A stretch of DNA of 64,000 nt, from the NCBI RefSeq assembly GCF_005502885.1, contig NZ_SCMR01000001.1, positions 434,001-498,000 on the forward strand, in the 5' to 3' direction. This DNA comes from Microbacterium sp. 2FI (GTDB lineage Bacteria > Actinomycetota > Actinomycetes > Actinomycetales > Microbacteriaceae). How positions within the stretch are numbered: position 1 is the stretch's first letter; each line of letters opens with the position of its first letter. This document shows, in pieces, positions 25,891 to 34,498 of this stretch. The translations under genes and the position numbers were made by a program. Below the pieces are notes generated by a model. That model was not told the DNA's origin, made no database searches, and saw only the letters and a list, made by a program, of their open reading frames with translations.

Positions 25891-25927
25891 CCTATTGCAT
25901 ACTCAAGATATATCTGTAATATTTGAG
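25891..25927 (+). promoter_or_regulatory. Promoter/operator repeat copy B (long catabolic operon)
   Basis: Same element as copy A: -35 TTGCAT (25895-25900), AGATATATCT (25906-25915), -10 TAATAT (25917-25922). It differs from copy A at only two positions over 37 bp. It lies about 30 bp before the binding-protein gene and should drive the 25955-37528 operon. Confidence 0.72.
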
Positions 25928-25954
25928 AAACTTCAACGAAGAAGGAGGCCAATG

Positions 25955-27184
25955 ATGTCCCAATTCCGTTCCCGCAAGACGGTCCGCACTCTCGCCAGCG
26001 TCGCCGTCGTCGCCGTTGCGCTTCTGACCGCCGGCTGCGCGAGTGCAGCAGCCCCGGCAGATGACGCGCCGCTCGTGATCGGCGCGTCGCTACCGCTCAC
26101 CGGCCCCGTGGCCGATCGCTCCGGCCCCGGTCTTCAGGGCTACGAACTCTGGGCCGAGCAGGTCAACGCCGACGGCGGGCTGCTCGGACGCGATGTCGAG
26201 CTGAACGTGCTCGATGACGGGTTCGACCAAGACCAGGTCGTCTCCAACTACACGAAGCTCATCGGACAAGACAAGGTCGACCTGCTCCTGGGCACCTTCT
26301 CGTCATTCCTCAATCTGCCGGCGTCTGCCGTCGCCGAACGAAACGGCATGCTCTACGTGCAGCCGTCCGGAGGCGCGGAGGAGATCTTCGAACAGGGCAT
26401 CACCCGCATGTTCTTCGCCCAGCCGGGGACCTCGGCGACCCTGCCCGACCGGTTCTTGGAGTGGGTCGAGTCGCTTCCCGCGGAAGAGCGTCCTGCGTCG
26501 GCGGCGTACCTGACCCAGACCGACCCGAACACAGAGCCGGCCGTTCAGGGGATCCAGGCAGGTCTCGAAGAGCTCGGAGTCGAAACGGTCTACAGCGAGG
26601 CGTATGCGCCCGAGCAGACCGCGTTCGACTCCGCGGCCGACGCGATCGCACGCGCGAACCCCGACGTGCTCGTGCACGGTGCCGTCGCCGAGGACGGGCA
26701 GTCTTTCATTCAGGCCCTTCAGCGCACTGGGTTCAGCCCGGCCGTTCTCTTCCAGACCAACACGCCCTCCGACATCCTCCACTTCCCTGAGGCGATCGGC
26801 GAGGCGAACACGGAGGGAATCTTCACCCCCGTGGCCTGGACCCCGAAGGCGGGCTTCCCGGGAAGCGCGGAGTTCGTCACGGCGTACACCGACATGTTCG
26901 ATCAGCAGCCCACGGATGACTCCGCCGCGTCATACGCGGCTGCGCAGATCCTCCAGGCCGCCGTCGAGGCCGTCGGCGAGATCGACCAGGACGCGCTCGC
27001 CGATTGGCTGCACGAGAACACTGTGGAGACGATCCTCGGACCCATCTCGTGGGACGAGCGGGGCGTCCCCCAGGGATCGTTGTCGCTCGCTCAGTGGCAG
27101 GACGACGAGCTCGTCATCGTTCTCCCCGAGGAAGCCGCCGAGTCCACCACCGTCGTCTACCCGCGCCCCGAGTGGGTGAACTGA
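25955..27184 (+). CDS. Substrate-binding lipoprotein LivK-like (system 2)
   Basis: A 409-aa binding protein with a signal peptide ending in LLTAGCASA (lipobox TAGC) and the Peripla_BP_6 fold (VIGASLPLTGPVADRSGPGL, then QGYELWAEQVNADGG). AAGGAGG at 25942-25948 is best spaced for the ATG at 25955; an ATG one codon earlier is possible. It is the first gene of a long operon with liv-type permeases, malate synthase and hydrolytic enzymes, so its ligand is probably an organic acid or lactone rather than an amino acid. Confidence 0.88.
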   Translation: MSQFRSRKTVRTLASVAVVAVALLTAGCASAAAPADDAPLVIGASLPLTGPVADRSGPGLQGYELWAEQVNADGGLLGRDVELNVLDDGFDQDQVVSNYTKLIGQDKVDLLLGTFSSFLNLPASAVAERNGMLYVQPSGGAEEIFEQGITRMFFAQPGTSATLPDRFLEWVESLPAEERPASAAYLTQTDPNTEPAVQGIQAGLEELGVETVYSEAYAPEQTAFDSAADAIARANPDVLVHGAVAEDGQSFIQALQRTGFSPAVLFQTNTPSDILHFPEAIGEANTEGIFTPVAWTPKAGFPGSAEFVTAYTDMFDQQPTDDSAASYAAAQILQAAVEAVGEIDQDALADWLHENTVETILGPISWDERGVPQGSLSLAQWQDDELVIVLPEEAAESTTVVYPRPEWVN

Positions 27185-27191
27185 GGCCCTC

Positions 27192-28076
27192 ATGGACCTG
27201 CTGATCCAGACGCTGATCTTCGGCGTGCTCCTCGGGTGCGTGTACGCGCTCTCGTCCTCTGGACTTGCCCTCACGTACGGCGTGCTTCGGATCGTGAACC
27301 TCGTGCACGGATCACTGCTCATCGCAGGCGGGTACGTCACGTACACGCTATGGGCCACGTTCGGCTTCGACCCGATCGCGAGTATCCCCCTCACCGCAGC
27401 AGTGATGGGCGGCGTGGGAGCAGCGCTCTACGTCGCCTTCGTCCGCCCAGCGGACGGAGGCGGCGAGGGCGGCACGATGATGGCGACCTTCGCCTTGATG
27501 ATCGCTGGTGAGGGGGTGTTCGCCCTGATCTGGGGGAACACGCCCCTCACCGTCGCCGTGCCGTACGCGAGGGCATCTCTGCGGATCGGGGAGCTGACCA
27601 TCCCGATCGGGCAGCTCTACGCGGCCATCGCGGCCTGCGTCGTGCTCGCCCTCGTGCTCGCGCTGCTTCGCCTCACGAGGTTCGGGCGAGCGCTCCGCGC
27701 GTCTGCCTCCAATCCCGCCGGCGCACGATTCGTGGGTATTGATGTGCGTCGCATCAGCGTCCTCACCTACGCTCTCGGCGCCGCCATGGCCGGCGCCGGC
27801 GGTGCTTTGATCAGCGTGATCTACCCGCTGACCCCCGACTCCTGGGGTGCCTGGCTCGGGCGCTGCCTCGCGATCGTCGTGCTCGGCGGGCTGGGCAGCC
27901 TCGCTGGATCGTTCCTCGCGGCGCTCCTGCTCGGCCTCGGCGAGACCCTCGTCACGGCCTACGTCGGTCTGACCTGGGCGGTCATCGTCCCCTATCTCGT
28001 AATACTCCTCGTCATGATCGCGCGCCCCCAGGGGATCCTCGGCCGTCGCGGAAGAACGGACGTGGCAGCCGCATGA
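27192..28076 (+). CDS. Branched-chain-type ABC permease LivH (system 2)
   Basis: A 294-aa inner-membrane permease with LLGCVYALSSSGLALTYGVL and IVNLVHGSLLIAGGY at the N-terminus and about eight helices. The cytoplasmic coupling loop ALRASASNPAGARFVGI is present. It starts 7 bp after the binding protein and overlaps the following fusion gene by 4 bp. Confidence 0.92.
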   Translation: MDLLIQTLIFGVLLGCVYALSSSGLALTYGVLRIVNLVHGSLLIAGGYVTYTLWATFGFDPIASIPLTAAVMGGVGAALYVAFVRPADGGGEGGTMMATFALMIAGEGVFALIWGNTPLTVAVPYARASLRIGELTIPIGQLYAAIAACVVLALVLALLRLTRFGRALRASASNPAGARFVGIDVRRISVLTYALGAAMAGAGGALISVIYPLTPDSWGAWLGRCLAIVVLGGLGSLAGSFLAALLLGLGETLVTAYVGLTWAVIVPYLVILLVMIARPQGILGRRGRTDVAAA

Positions 28077-29920
28077 ACGCATCCAGAACATCTGCTGCGC
28101 GCACCCGCATCGGAGCCCTCGTGGGCGCCGTGCTCGTGGTGGTGCTCGCCGTGCTCCCCCTCGGAGCGGTGGATATCTACATTCAGAACGTCATCATCCT
28201 TGTGATGCTGCTGGCCATCATGGCCACGACCTGGAACATGGTCGGCGGGTTCGCGGGCTACATCTCCCTCGGTCACAGCGCATACCTCGGCGTCGGTGCA
28301 TACACGACCGCCGTGCTGGTCGTGCAGGTTGGCGCTCCGTGGTGGGCCGGCATCATCGGTGCCGTTGTGTCGTCTGCCCTGCTGGCCGGCTTGCTCGGAC
28401 TGACGACCCGCCGGGCTCGGGGCCACGCGTTCATCATGGTCACGTTCGCGGCGCTCGAACTGCTCAAGGTTCTCGCAATGAACCTCACCTGGCTCACCAA
28501 GGGCAACCACGGGCTGGCGCTGCCGTTCCCGCCGCTTCCGCGTGAGCAGCAGATGTGGCCGTACTACTTCTCGTCGTTGGCACTGCTGACCCTGACGGTG
28601 CTGCTTGCTGTGGCCGTTCGCCGATCAAAGTTCGGTGCCGGGCTGCTCAGCATCCGCGAAGACGAAGACAAGGCTGCGTCGGTCGGCATCCCCACCGCGC
28701 GCTACAAGGTGATGGTGTTCGTGCTGTCCGGCGTGCCCGTCGGCATTGCCGGCGGTATCTACGCGTATTACATCGGGTTCGTAGAACCGCGCGGCATGTT
28801 CAACATCGCGACCAGCATGACGATCGTGCTCGCAGTACTCCTCGGTGGGCGTGGCACGATCATCGGCCCGCTCCTGGGCGCCGCGATCGTGGAGCCGCTC
28901 TCGCAGGTGACGAACACTCTGGTGGGCGGCGTCGACGGCGGCGCGTGGCGCCTCGTCATCTTCGGCGCCGTGCTCCTGGCCGTCATCCTGCTCCTGCCAC
29001 AGGGCATCGTGCCCGCGCTGTCCGGACTATGGGCACGGCTGCGGTCGCGGGGTCGAGATGCCGAGACCGGCACTCGCTTCGCAGAACCCGTCGACCCCGA
29101 TGCTCTCGCGAACGCCTTGCGCGAGCTCGCGACATCGCGCCACGATCGAGGCGCGGATTCGGGACCGATGCTGATCGTCGACGGAGTCGTCAAGCGGTTC
29201 GGCGGCGTACGGGCATTGGATGGATGCAGCTTCGCCGTCGAGCGCGAAACTGTCACCGCACTGATCGGCCCCAATGGGTCGGGCAAGACGACCGTCTTCA
29301 ACATCATCGACGGCAGCCTCACCGCCGACGAAGGCACGGTGGTCTTCGCCGGTGAGCGCATCGACCGGCTCCCGCGTTGGGCGCGAGCGTTCCGCGGCAT
29401 CGGCCGCACGCATCAAACCACGCGGCTGTTTCCCGCACTCACCGTTCGCGAGAACCTGGTCGCGCCGCTGCGCGAGTTCCGCTGGGCACGGCTGGCAGCT
29501 CCGTCTATGTCGGGTGCAGAGCGCCGCCGCGCCGAGGCTGCGGTGTCACTCGTGGGGCTCGACGCCTACCTCGATACGCCGGCGCGAGAGCTCTCGTACG
29601 GGCAGCAGAAGCTCGCCGAACTCGCCCAGATCCTCGTGCTCGACCCCGACCTGGTCATGCTCGACGAGCCCGCGGGCGGCATCAACCCGGCCATCATCGC
29701 TCAGATGGAGCGCATCATCCGCGCCCTCCGCGACGCGGGCAAGACAGTGCTCATCGTCGAGCACAACATGCCCTTCGTATTGGGATGCAGCGATCGGGTG
29801 CACGTGATGGCGCAGGGTCGCCTGCTCGCCAGCGGCACTCCCGACGAGATCCGCGCCAACCCGGCCGTACTCGACGCCTATCTCGGCGAGGCCGAAACGC
29901 AACGAGGAGGTGTGGTGTGA
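28073..29920 (+). CDS. Fused LivM permease-LivG ATPase (system 2)
   Basis: A 615-aa fusion with the same layout as the protein at 17169: LivM-type permease to about residue 325 (GGFAGYISLGHSAYLGVGAY), a polar linker, then a LivG ATPase with Walker A GPNGSGKTT near 399, signature LSYGQQKLAELA and Walker B LVMLDEPAGGINP. The permease and ATPase sequences differ clearly from system 1, so this is not a recent local duplication. It is coupled to both neighbours by 4-bp overlaps. Confidence 0.9.
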   Translation: MNASRTSAARTRIGALVGAVLVVVLAVLPLGAVDIYIQNVIILVMLLAIMATTWNMVGGFAGYISLGHSAYLGVGAYTTAVLVVQVGAPWWAGIIGAVVSSALLAGLLGLTTRRARGHAFIMVTFAALELLKVLAMNLTWLTKGNHGLALPFPPLPREQQMWPYYFSSLALLTLTVLLAVAVRRSKFGAGLLSIREDEDKAASVGIPTARYKVMVFVLSGVPVGIAGGIYAYYIGFVEPRGMFNIATSMTIVLAVLLGGRGTIIGPLLGAAIVEPLSQVTNTLVGGVDGGAWRLVIFGAVLLAVILLLPQGIVPALSGLWARLRSRGRDAETGTRFAEPVDPDALANALRELATSRHDRGADSGPMLIVDGVVKRFGGVRALDGCSFAVERETVTALIGPNGSGKTTVFNIIDGSLTADEGTVVFAGERIDRLPRWARAFRGIGRTHQTTRLFPALTVRENLVAPLREFRWARLAAPSMSGAERRRAEAAVSLVGLDAYLDTPARELSYGQQKLAELAQILVLDPDLVMLDEPAGGINPAIIAQMERIIRALRDAGKTVLIVEHNMPFVLGCSDRVHVMAQGRLLASGTPDEIRANPAVLDAYLGEAETQRGGVV

Positions 29921-30645
29921 TCCGCATCGAAGGAGTCTCCGCCGGCTACGGTGGCGGGCTTGTGCTGCGCGACATCGACGTCGAGATCGCTCCGGGACAG
30001 GCGACCTGCATCGTGGGGCCGAACGGCGCCGGCAAGTCGACCATGCTGAAGGTCATCTGTGATGACCTTCGGCCGACACAGGGACATGTCGACATCGACG
30101 GGACCCGCGTCACCGGGTCGGGCCCGGGCGGGGCGATCCGACACGGGGTCGTCATGATCCCGCAGACGAACGCGTTGTTCGGCGGAATGAGTGTGCGTGA
30201 GAACGTGCTGCTCGGCGGACATGCGACTCGGATGCCGCGCCGTGCGGCGGCACGCCGCTTCGACGAGCTCGCCCAACTGTTCCCCGTCGTCGGCGAGCGG
30301 GCGGCTACCCATGCCGGCCTGCTGTCCGGCGGCCAGCGGCGAATGGTGGAATTCGCCCGCGCGCTCATGATCGAGCCCCGTGTGGTGCTCCTCGATGAGC
30401 CGTCCATCGGACTCGATCCAAAGTCCCGCCAGACTCTCGACGCCTCCATTCGGGCGCTCGTGAATGCCGGTGCGACCGTCGTGCTGGTGGAACAGAACGT
30501 GCGGTTCGGATTGTCGCTGGCAACGACCGGAATCGTGATGGAGGGCGGGCGCCTTGTCGCGTCCGCCGACGCCGCGACGCTTCTGGATGACCCCGAGCTG
30601 CGTGCCGTCTTCGTCGGTGGCCACGCCGAAGGAAAGACATCATGA
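29917..30645 (+). CDS. Branched-chain-type ABC ATPase LivF (system 2)
   Basis: A 242-aa ATPase with Walker A GPNGAGKST, signature LSGGQRRMVEFARAL and Walker B RVVLLDEPSIGLDP. The GTG at 29917 overlaps the stop of the fusion gene, with GAGGAGG just upstream, and the stop overlaps the malate synthase ATG. It completes the second HAAT transporter. Confidence 0.92.
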   Translation: MIRIEGVSAGYGGGLVLRDIDVEIAPGQATCIVGPNGAGKSTMLKVICDDLRPTQGHVDIDGTRVTGSGPGGAIRHGVVMIPQTNALFGGMSVRENVLLGGHATRMPRRAAARRFDELAQLFPVVGERAATHAGLLSGGQRRMVEFARALMIEPRVVLLDEPSIGLDPKSRQTLDASIRALVNAGATVVLVEQNVRFGLSLATTGIVMEGGRLVASADAATLLDDPELRAVFVGGHAEGKTS

Positions 30646-32801
30646 ACGACCGTCGCGTTCGCGCAGATCTATCCGTCGATCCCCGCCTCGACGACTTCGT
30701 CGCCGGCCGTCTCGCGTCGGCTGCGCACGTCGAGCCGCACCGGCTGTGGGAGACCCTGGCAGCGGTCGTGACCGAGTTCACTCCCCGCATCCGTGCAGCC
30801 TTGGACCGGCGTGACCAGTTGCAGAGGCAGCTCGATGATTGGCACTCGGAGCACCCCGGAGCCGTCGGGAATGACTACGTGGCGATGCTCGCCGAGATCG
30901 GCTATCTGGAGCCGGAGCCAGAGCCGTTCACGATCTCGACCGACGGGGTCGATGACGAGATCGCGGTGCAGGCGGGACCGCAGCTCGTCGTGCCGCTGAC
31001 CAACGCCCGGTTCGCCGCGAATGCCGCGAACGCCCGGTGGGGCTCGCTTTACGATGCGCTGTACGGGACCGACGCGATTCCCCGCACCGGCGACCTCGCC
31101 CCATCAGACGCGTACAACCCACGTCGCGGGGCAGAGGTGGTCCGCTGGTCCAAGGGGCTCTTGGATGACGCCGTCCCACTGGCGGACACCTCGCACGCTC
31201 AGGTCCTCGCGTACGAGATCGACTCCGGTGGGCTCCTCGCCCTGACCGCGGACGGAGCGCATCGCCTCGTCCAGCCGTCTCAGCTGGTCGGCTACCGCGG
31301 CGACTCCACGCGCCCGGATGCCGTGATCCTGGTCAACCATGGCCTGCACCTCGAGATCACCATCGATCGCAGCGGCCCGGTGGGCACCGTCGATCCTGCG
31401 GGCGTGAGCGACGTCATCCTCGAATCGGCGATCACCACGATCATGGACCTCGAAGACTCCGTCGCAGTCGTCGACGCTGCCGACAAGGTCAATGCCTACG
31501 AGACGTGGCTCGCCCTCATGCAGGGAACGCTCGAGGTGGACGTCGTCAAGTCGGGCCGGACGTTCACACGGCGCCTCGCGGCCGACCGGACCTACAAGCG
31601 CGTGGATGGAACGGCGGCGTCCCTCAGCGGGCGTTCGCTACTGTTCGTTCGACACACCGGACACGCGATGTTCACGGACGCCGTGATCGACGGCGATGGC
31701 GAACCCATCCCGGAAGGCATCCTGGATGCCGTCATCACGGTCGCCGCAGCCCTCCCCGACGCCCGCGGCGAGGCACACCCTCGCAACTCCGCGCACGGAT
31801 CGATCTACGTCGTAAAGCCCAAGATGCACGGACCTGACGAGGTCGCACTCACGGCTGAACTCTTCGCACGGCTTGAGGAACTCCTGCACCTCCCTACGTG
31901 CACGATCAAGCTCGGCATCATGGACGAGGAGCGACGCACCACGCTCAACCTCGGTGCGTGTATCCGGGCCGCCGCCGATCGGGTGGTCTTCATCAACACC
32001 GGCTTCCTCGACCGCACGGGCGATGAGATCCACACGTCGTCTCGTGCCGGTAGTTTCCCGCGGAAGGCGGCTTTGCGCACGCACCCGTTCATCGGGGCGT
32101 ACGAAAACCACAACGTCGACGTCGGACTGAGAGCCGGCCTCCCCGGCCGAGCCCAGATCGGCAAAGGCATGTGGGCGATGACCGATCTGATGGCGGCGAT
32201 GCTGGCGCAGAAGGGCGCGCAACTACAGGCCGGCGCCAGCACCGCATGGGTGCCATCGCCGACCGCGGCGACGCTGCACGCCACGCACTACCACCGTGTG
32301 GACGTGCGCGCGCAACAACGAGTGATCGCTGGGCGACCTCCCACACCACGTCTCGCGCTCCTGGACATTCCGCTCGCGACAGCCTCGCTCTCCGCGGATG
32401 AGGTGGCCGCTGAACTCGACGACAACGTGCAGTCGATCCTCGGCTACGTCGTGCGCTGGGTCGACCAGGGCATCGGCTGCTCGAAGGTTCCCGACCTGTC
32501 CGACGTCTCACTCATGGAAGACCGCGCAACGCTCCGGATCTCCAGCCAGCTGCTCGGAAACTGGCTCACGAACGCCCTCATCACCCCCGCGCAGGTCATC
32601 GCCAGTCTCGACCGCATCGCTCCGCGGGTCGACGCCCAGAACGCTTCGGATGCGACGTACCGCTCGCTCGGCACCTCGGCTTCACCGAGCCTGGCGTTTC
32701 AGGCCGCGCGTGATCTCGTGCTCTTCGCCTCGGCCCAGCAGAACGGCTATACAGAAGGAATCCTGCACGACTATCGGCGCCGGGCGAAGGAGCAGTCGTG
32801 A
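30642..32801 (+). CDS. glcB: Malate synthase G
   Basis: A 719-aa cytosolic enzyme condensing glyoxylate with acetyl-CoA to malate. Length and motifs fit isoform G: TIMDLEDSVAVVDAADKV, then GIMDEERRTTLNL and VFINTGFLDRTGDEIHT around the active site, and the C-terminal QNASDATYRSLG. It is translationally coupled to the LivF gene before it and the aldolase after it. No isocitrate lyase is in the window, so its glyoxylate probably comes from the pathway encoded here. Confidence 0.94.
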   Translation: MNDRRVRADLSVDPRLDDFVAGRLASAAHVEPHRLWETLAAVVTEFTPRIRAALDRRDQLQRQLDDWHSEHPGAVGNDYVAMLAEIGYLEPEPEPFTISTDGVDDEIAVQAGPQLVVPLTNARFAANAANARWGSLYDALYGTDAIPRTGDLAPSDAYNPRRGAEVVRWSKGLLDDAVPLADTSHAQVLAYEIDSGGLLALTADGAHRLVQPSQLVGYRGDSTRPDAVILVNHGLHLEITIDRSGPVGTVDPAGVSDVILESAITTIMDLEDSVAVVDAADKVNAYETWLALMQGTLEVDVVKSGRTFTRRLAADRTYKRVDGTAASLSGRSLLFVRHTGHAMFTDAVIDGDGEPIPEGILDAVITVAAALPDARGEAHPRNSAHGSIYVVKPKMHGPDEVALTAELFARLEELLHLPTCTIKLGIMDEERRTTLNLGACIRAAADRVVFINTGFLDRTGDEIHTSSRAGSFPRKAALRTHPFIGAYENHNVDVGLRAGLPGRAQIGKGMWAMTDLMAAMLAQKGAQLQAGASTAWVPSPTAATLHATHYHRVDVRAQQRVIAGRPPTPRLALLDIPLATASLSADEVAAELDDNVQSILGYVVRWVDQGIGCSKVPDLSDVSLMEDRATLRISSQLLGNWLTNALITPAQVIASLDRIAPRVDAQNASDATYRSLGTSASPSLAFQAARDLVLFASAQQNGYTEGILHDYRRRAKEQS

Positions 32802-33604
32802 CCTCGCCACCGGTGGCGTTCTTGCGCGCGCTTCGCGCTCGCGAGCCGCAGCTCATGCTGGGAGTGCGGATGAGTCGGACCACCGACATCGCCCGCATCG
32901 CCCAGTCCGCAGGCTTCCATTGCCTGATGATCGACCTGGAACACTCGTCGATGAGCATCGATACCGCCGTCGCGCTCGCCGCAGCTGCCGGCGACCTCGG
33001 TCTCACCGCGCTCGTGCGAGTACCCGAGCATGAGTATGGTGTGATCGGTCGTCTGCTCGATGGCGGCGCGCACGGCATCATCGCTCCCCGTGTGGAGACC
33101 GCCGATCAAGCCCGCCGCATCGTCGAAGCCTGCCGATTCCCTCCACGCGGCCACCGTTCCCAGCTCTCGCAGCTTCCGCACCGCGGGATGGTGCCGACGC
33201 CGGCTGCGACACTGAACACCGCGATCGACCGCGAAACGATCGTGAAGATACTCATCGAGTCTCCGCTCGGTATCGCGAACATCGAGGAGATCGCCGCCGT
33301 CGACGGGATCGACATCATCGGGATCGGCGCAAACGATCTGACCAGTGAACTCGGCGTGCCCGGCGATCACGACGATCCGGCGGTGCAGGCGGCAGCGCGC
33401 GACGTGCTCGCCGCGGCGGGGTCGAACGGCAAGTTAGCGATGATCGGCGGGGTGCCTCTGGGTGAAGTGCAGCGTCAACTGCTCATGGAGGGCATGGCGC
33501 CGCTCTTCCTCGCCGGCATCGACTCCGATCTCCTCTACCGGGCATCCCTCGACCGTGCGGTCACGGTCGCCGAGTGGTACGCCCCAGACGCAGACAAGGA
33601 ATAG
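32798..33604 (+). CDS. HpcH/HpaI-family class II aldolase
   Basis: A 268-aa metal-dependent aldolase that cleaves 2-oxo-4-hydroxy acids to pyruvate and an aldehyde. Family motifs are FHCLMIDLEHSSMSI, ALVRVPEHEYG, GAHGIIAPRVET and the metal ligands in LIESPLGIANIEEI and IGANDLTSELG. The GTG start overlaps the malate synthase stop. Pairing with malate synthase suggests that the aldehyde product is glyoxylate, as for 4-hydroxy-2-oxoglutarate; this is inference. Confidence 0.85.
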   Translation: MTSPPVAFLRALRAREPQLMLGVRMSRTTDIARIAQSAGFHCLMIDLEHSSMSIDTAVALAAAAGDLGLTALVRVPEHEYGVIGRLLDGGAHGIIAPRVETADQARRIVEACRFPPRGHRSQLSQLPHRGMVPTPAATLNTAIDRETIVKILIESPLGIANIEEIAAVDGIDIIGIGANDLTSELGVPGDHDDPAVQAAARDVLAAAGSNGKLAMIGGVPLGEVQRQLLMEGMAPLFLAGIDSDLLYRASLDRAVTVAEWYAPDADKE

Positions 33605-33610
33605 TCACAG

Positions 33611-34486
33611 ATGGATCTCCCCTTCGCGGTGACGACCCCGATGCGGGGTGCGGACACGATCAGCCCGCCGGCATTCGCGATGCCGACCGGCGCATGCGAC
33701 ACGCACTTCCACGTGTTCGAACCCGGGTATCCGCCGGTCGGGAACCCGCAGTACACATTCCCCGACGGCACGCTCGATCAATACGTCGCCGTGGCCGGTA
33801 CCCTCGGCATCGATCGAATGGTGCTCGTGCAGCCGACCTACTACGGCGAGAACAACGCGCTCACGCTCGACACGCTCGCCAGGCTCGGGGATCGTGCTCG
33901 CGGCGTCGCGCGCGTGCCGGACGACGTGTCGCACGACGTCCTGGACGACTACGATCGCCAAGGCATCCGCGCGATTCGGCTCGACCTCTTTGCCCGAAGG
34001 GAGTGGCCGCTCGCAGACCTTGTCGACTACGTGAAGCGGATGGGCTCGCTCGCCCGCCCGCACGAGTGGCACCTCCAGTTCTATGCGCCGGGGGCCGTCG
34101 TCCACGCCCTGCTGCCCCTTCTCGGAGATTTGCCGGTTCCGTACGTCGTGGACCACATGGGCTACATGAAGCAATCCGACGGCCTCGGCGACGACGGAAT
34201 CGACGGCATCCTCTCAGCACTGGACGCAGGCAACTGCTGGATCAAGCTCAGCGGTGCGTACCGGGTCGCCGGGGACGCACCAATGGCGACGATGATTCCC
34301 CTAGGACGGACGCTCGTCTCGTCGTTCCCCGACCGATTGATCTGGGGGTCGGACTGGCCGCACCTCCCAGACGGTCAACGAGACACCGGCGAGGTGCTGA
34401 ATCTGCTCGCGGACTGGGCCCCTGACTCCCGCGTCGTCCAGCGCATCCTCGTCGATTCTCCCGATGTTCTGTTCTTCTCCCACTGA
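33611..34486 (+). CDS. Amidohydrolase 2 family lactonase (PDC hydrolase-like)
   Basis: A 291-aa TIM-barrel hydrolase. ACDTHFHVFEP (Asp30, His32, His34) opens the barrel and LIWGSDWPHLPDG carries the final catalytic Asp. This is the group of 2-pyrone-4,6-dicarboxylate lactonase, galactarolactone isomerase and sulfomuconolactone hydrolase, which open lactones of dicarboxylic acids. It follows the aldolase by 6 bp, fitting a lactone-opening step before aldol cleavage. The real lactone is unknown. Confidence 0.82.
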   Translation: MDLPFAVTTPMRGADTISPPAFAMPTGACDTHFHVFEPGYPPVGNPQYTFPDGTLDQYVAVAGTLGIDRMVLVQPTYYGENNALTLDTLARLGDRARGVARVPDDVSHDVLDDYDRQGIRAIRLDLFARREWPLADLVDYVKRMGSLARPHEWHLQFYAPGAVVHALLPLLGDLPVPYVVDHMGYMKQSDGLGDDGIDGILSALDAGNCWIKLSGAYRVAGDAPMATMIPLGRTLVSSFPDRLIWGSDWPHLPDGQRDTGEVLNLLADWAPDSRVVQRILVDSPDVLFFSH

Positions 34487-34498
34487 CAGAGTGTGCTC

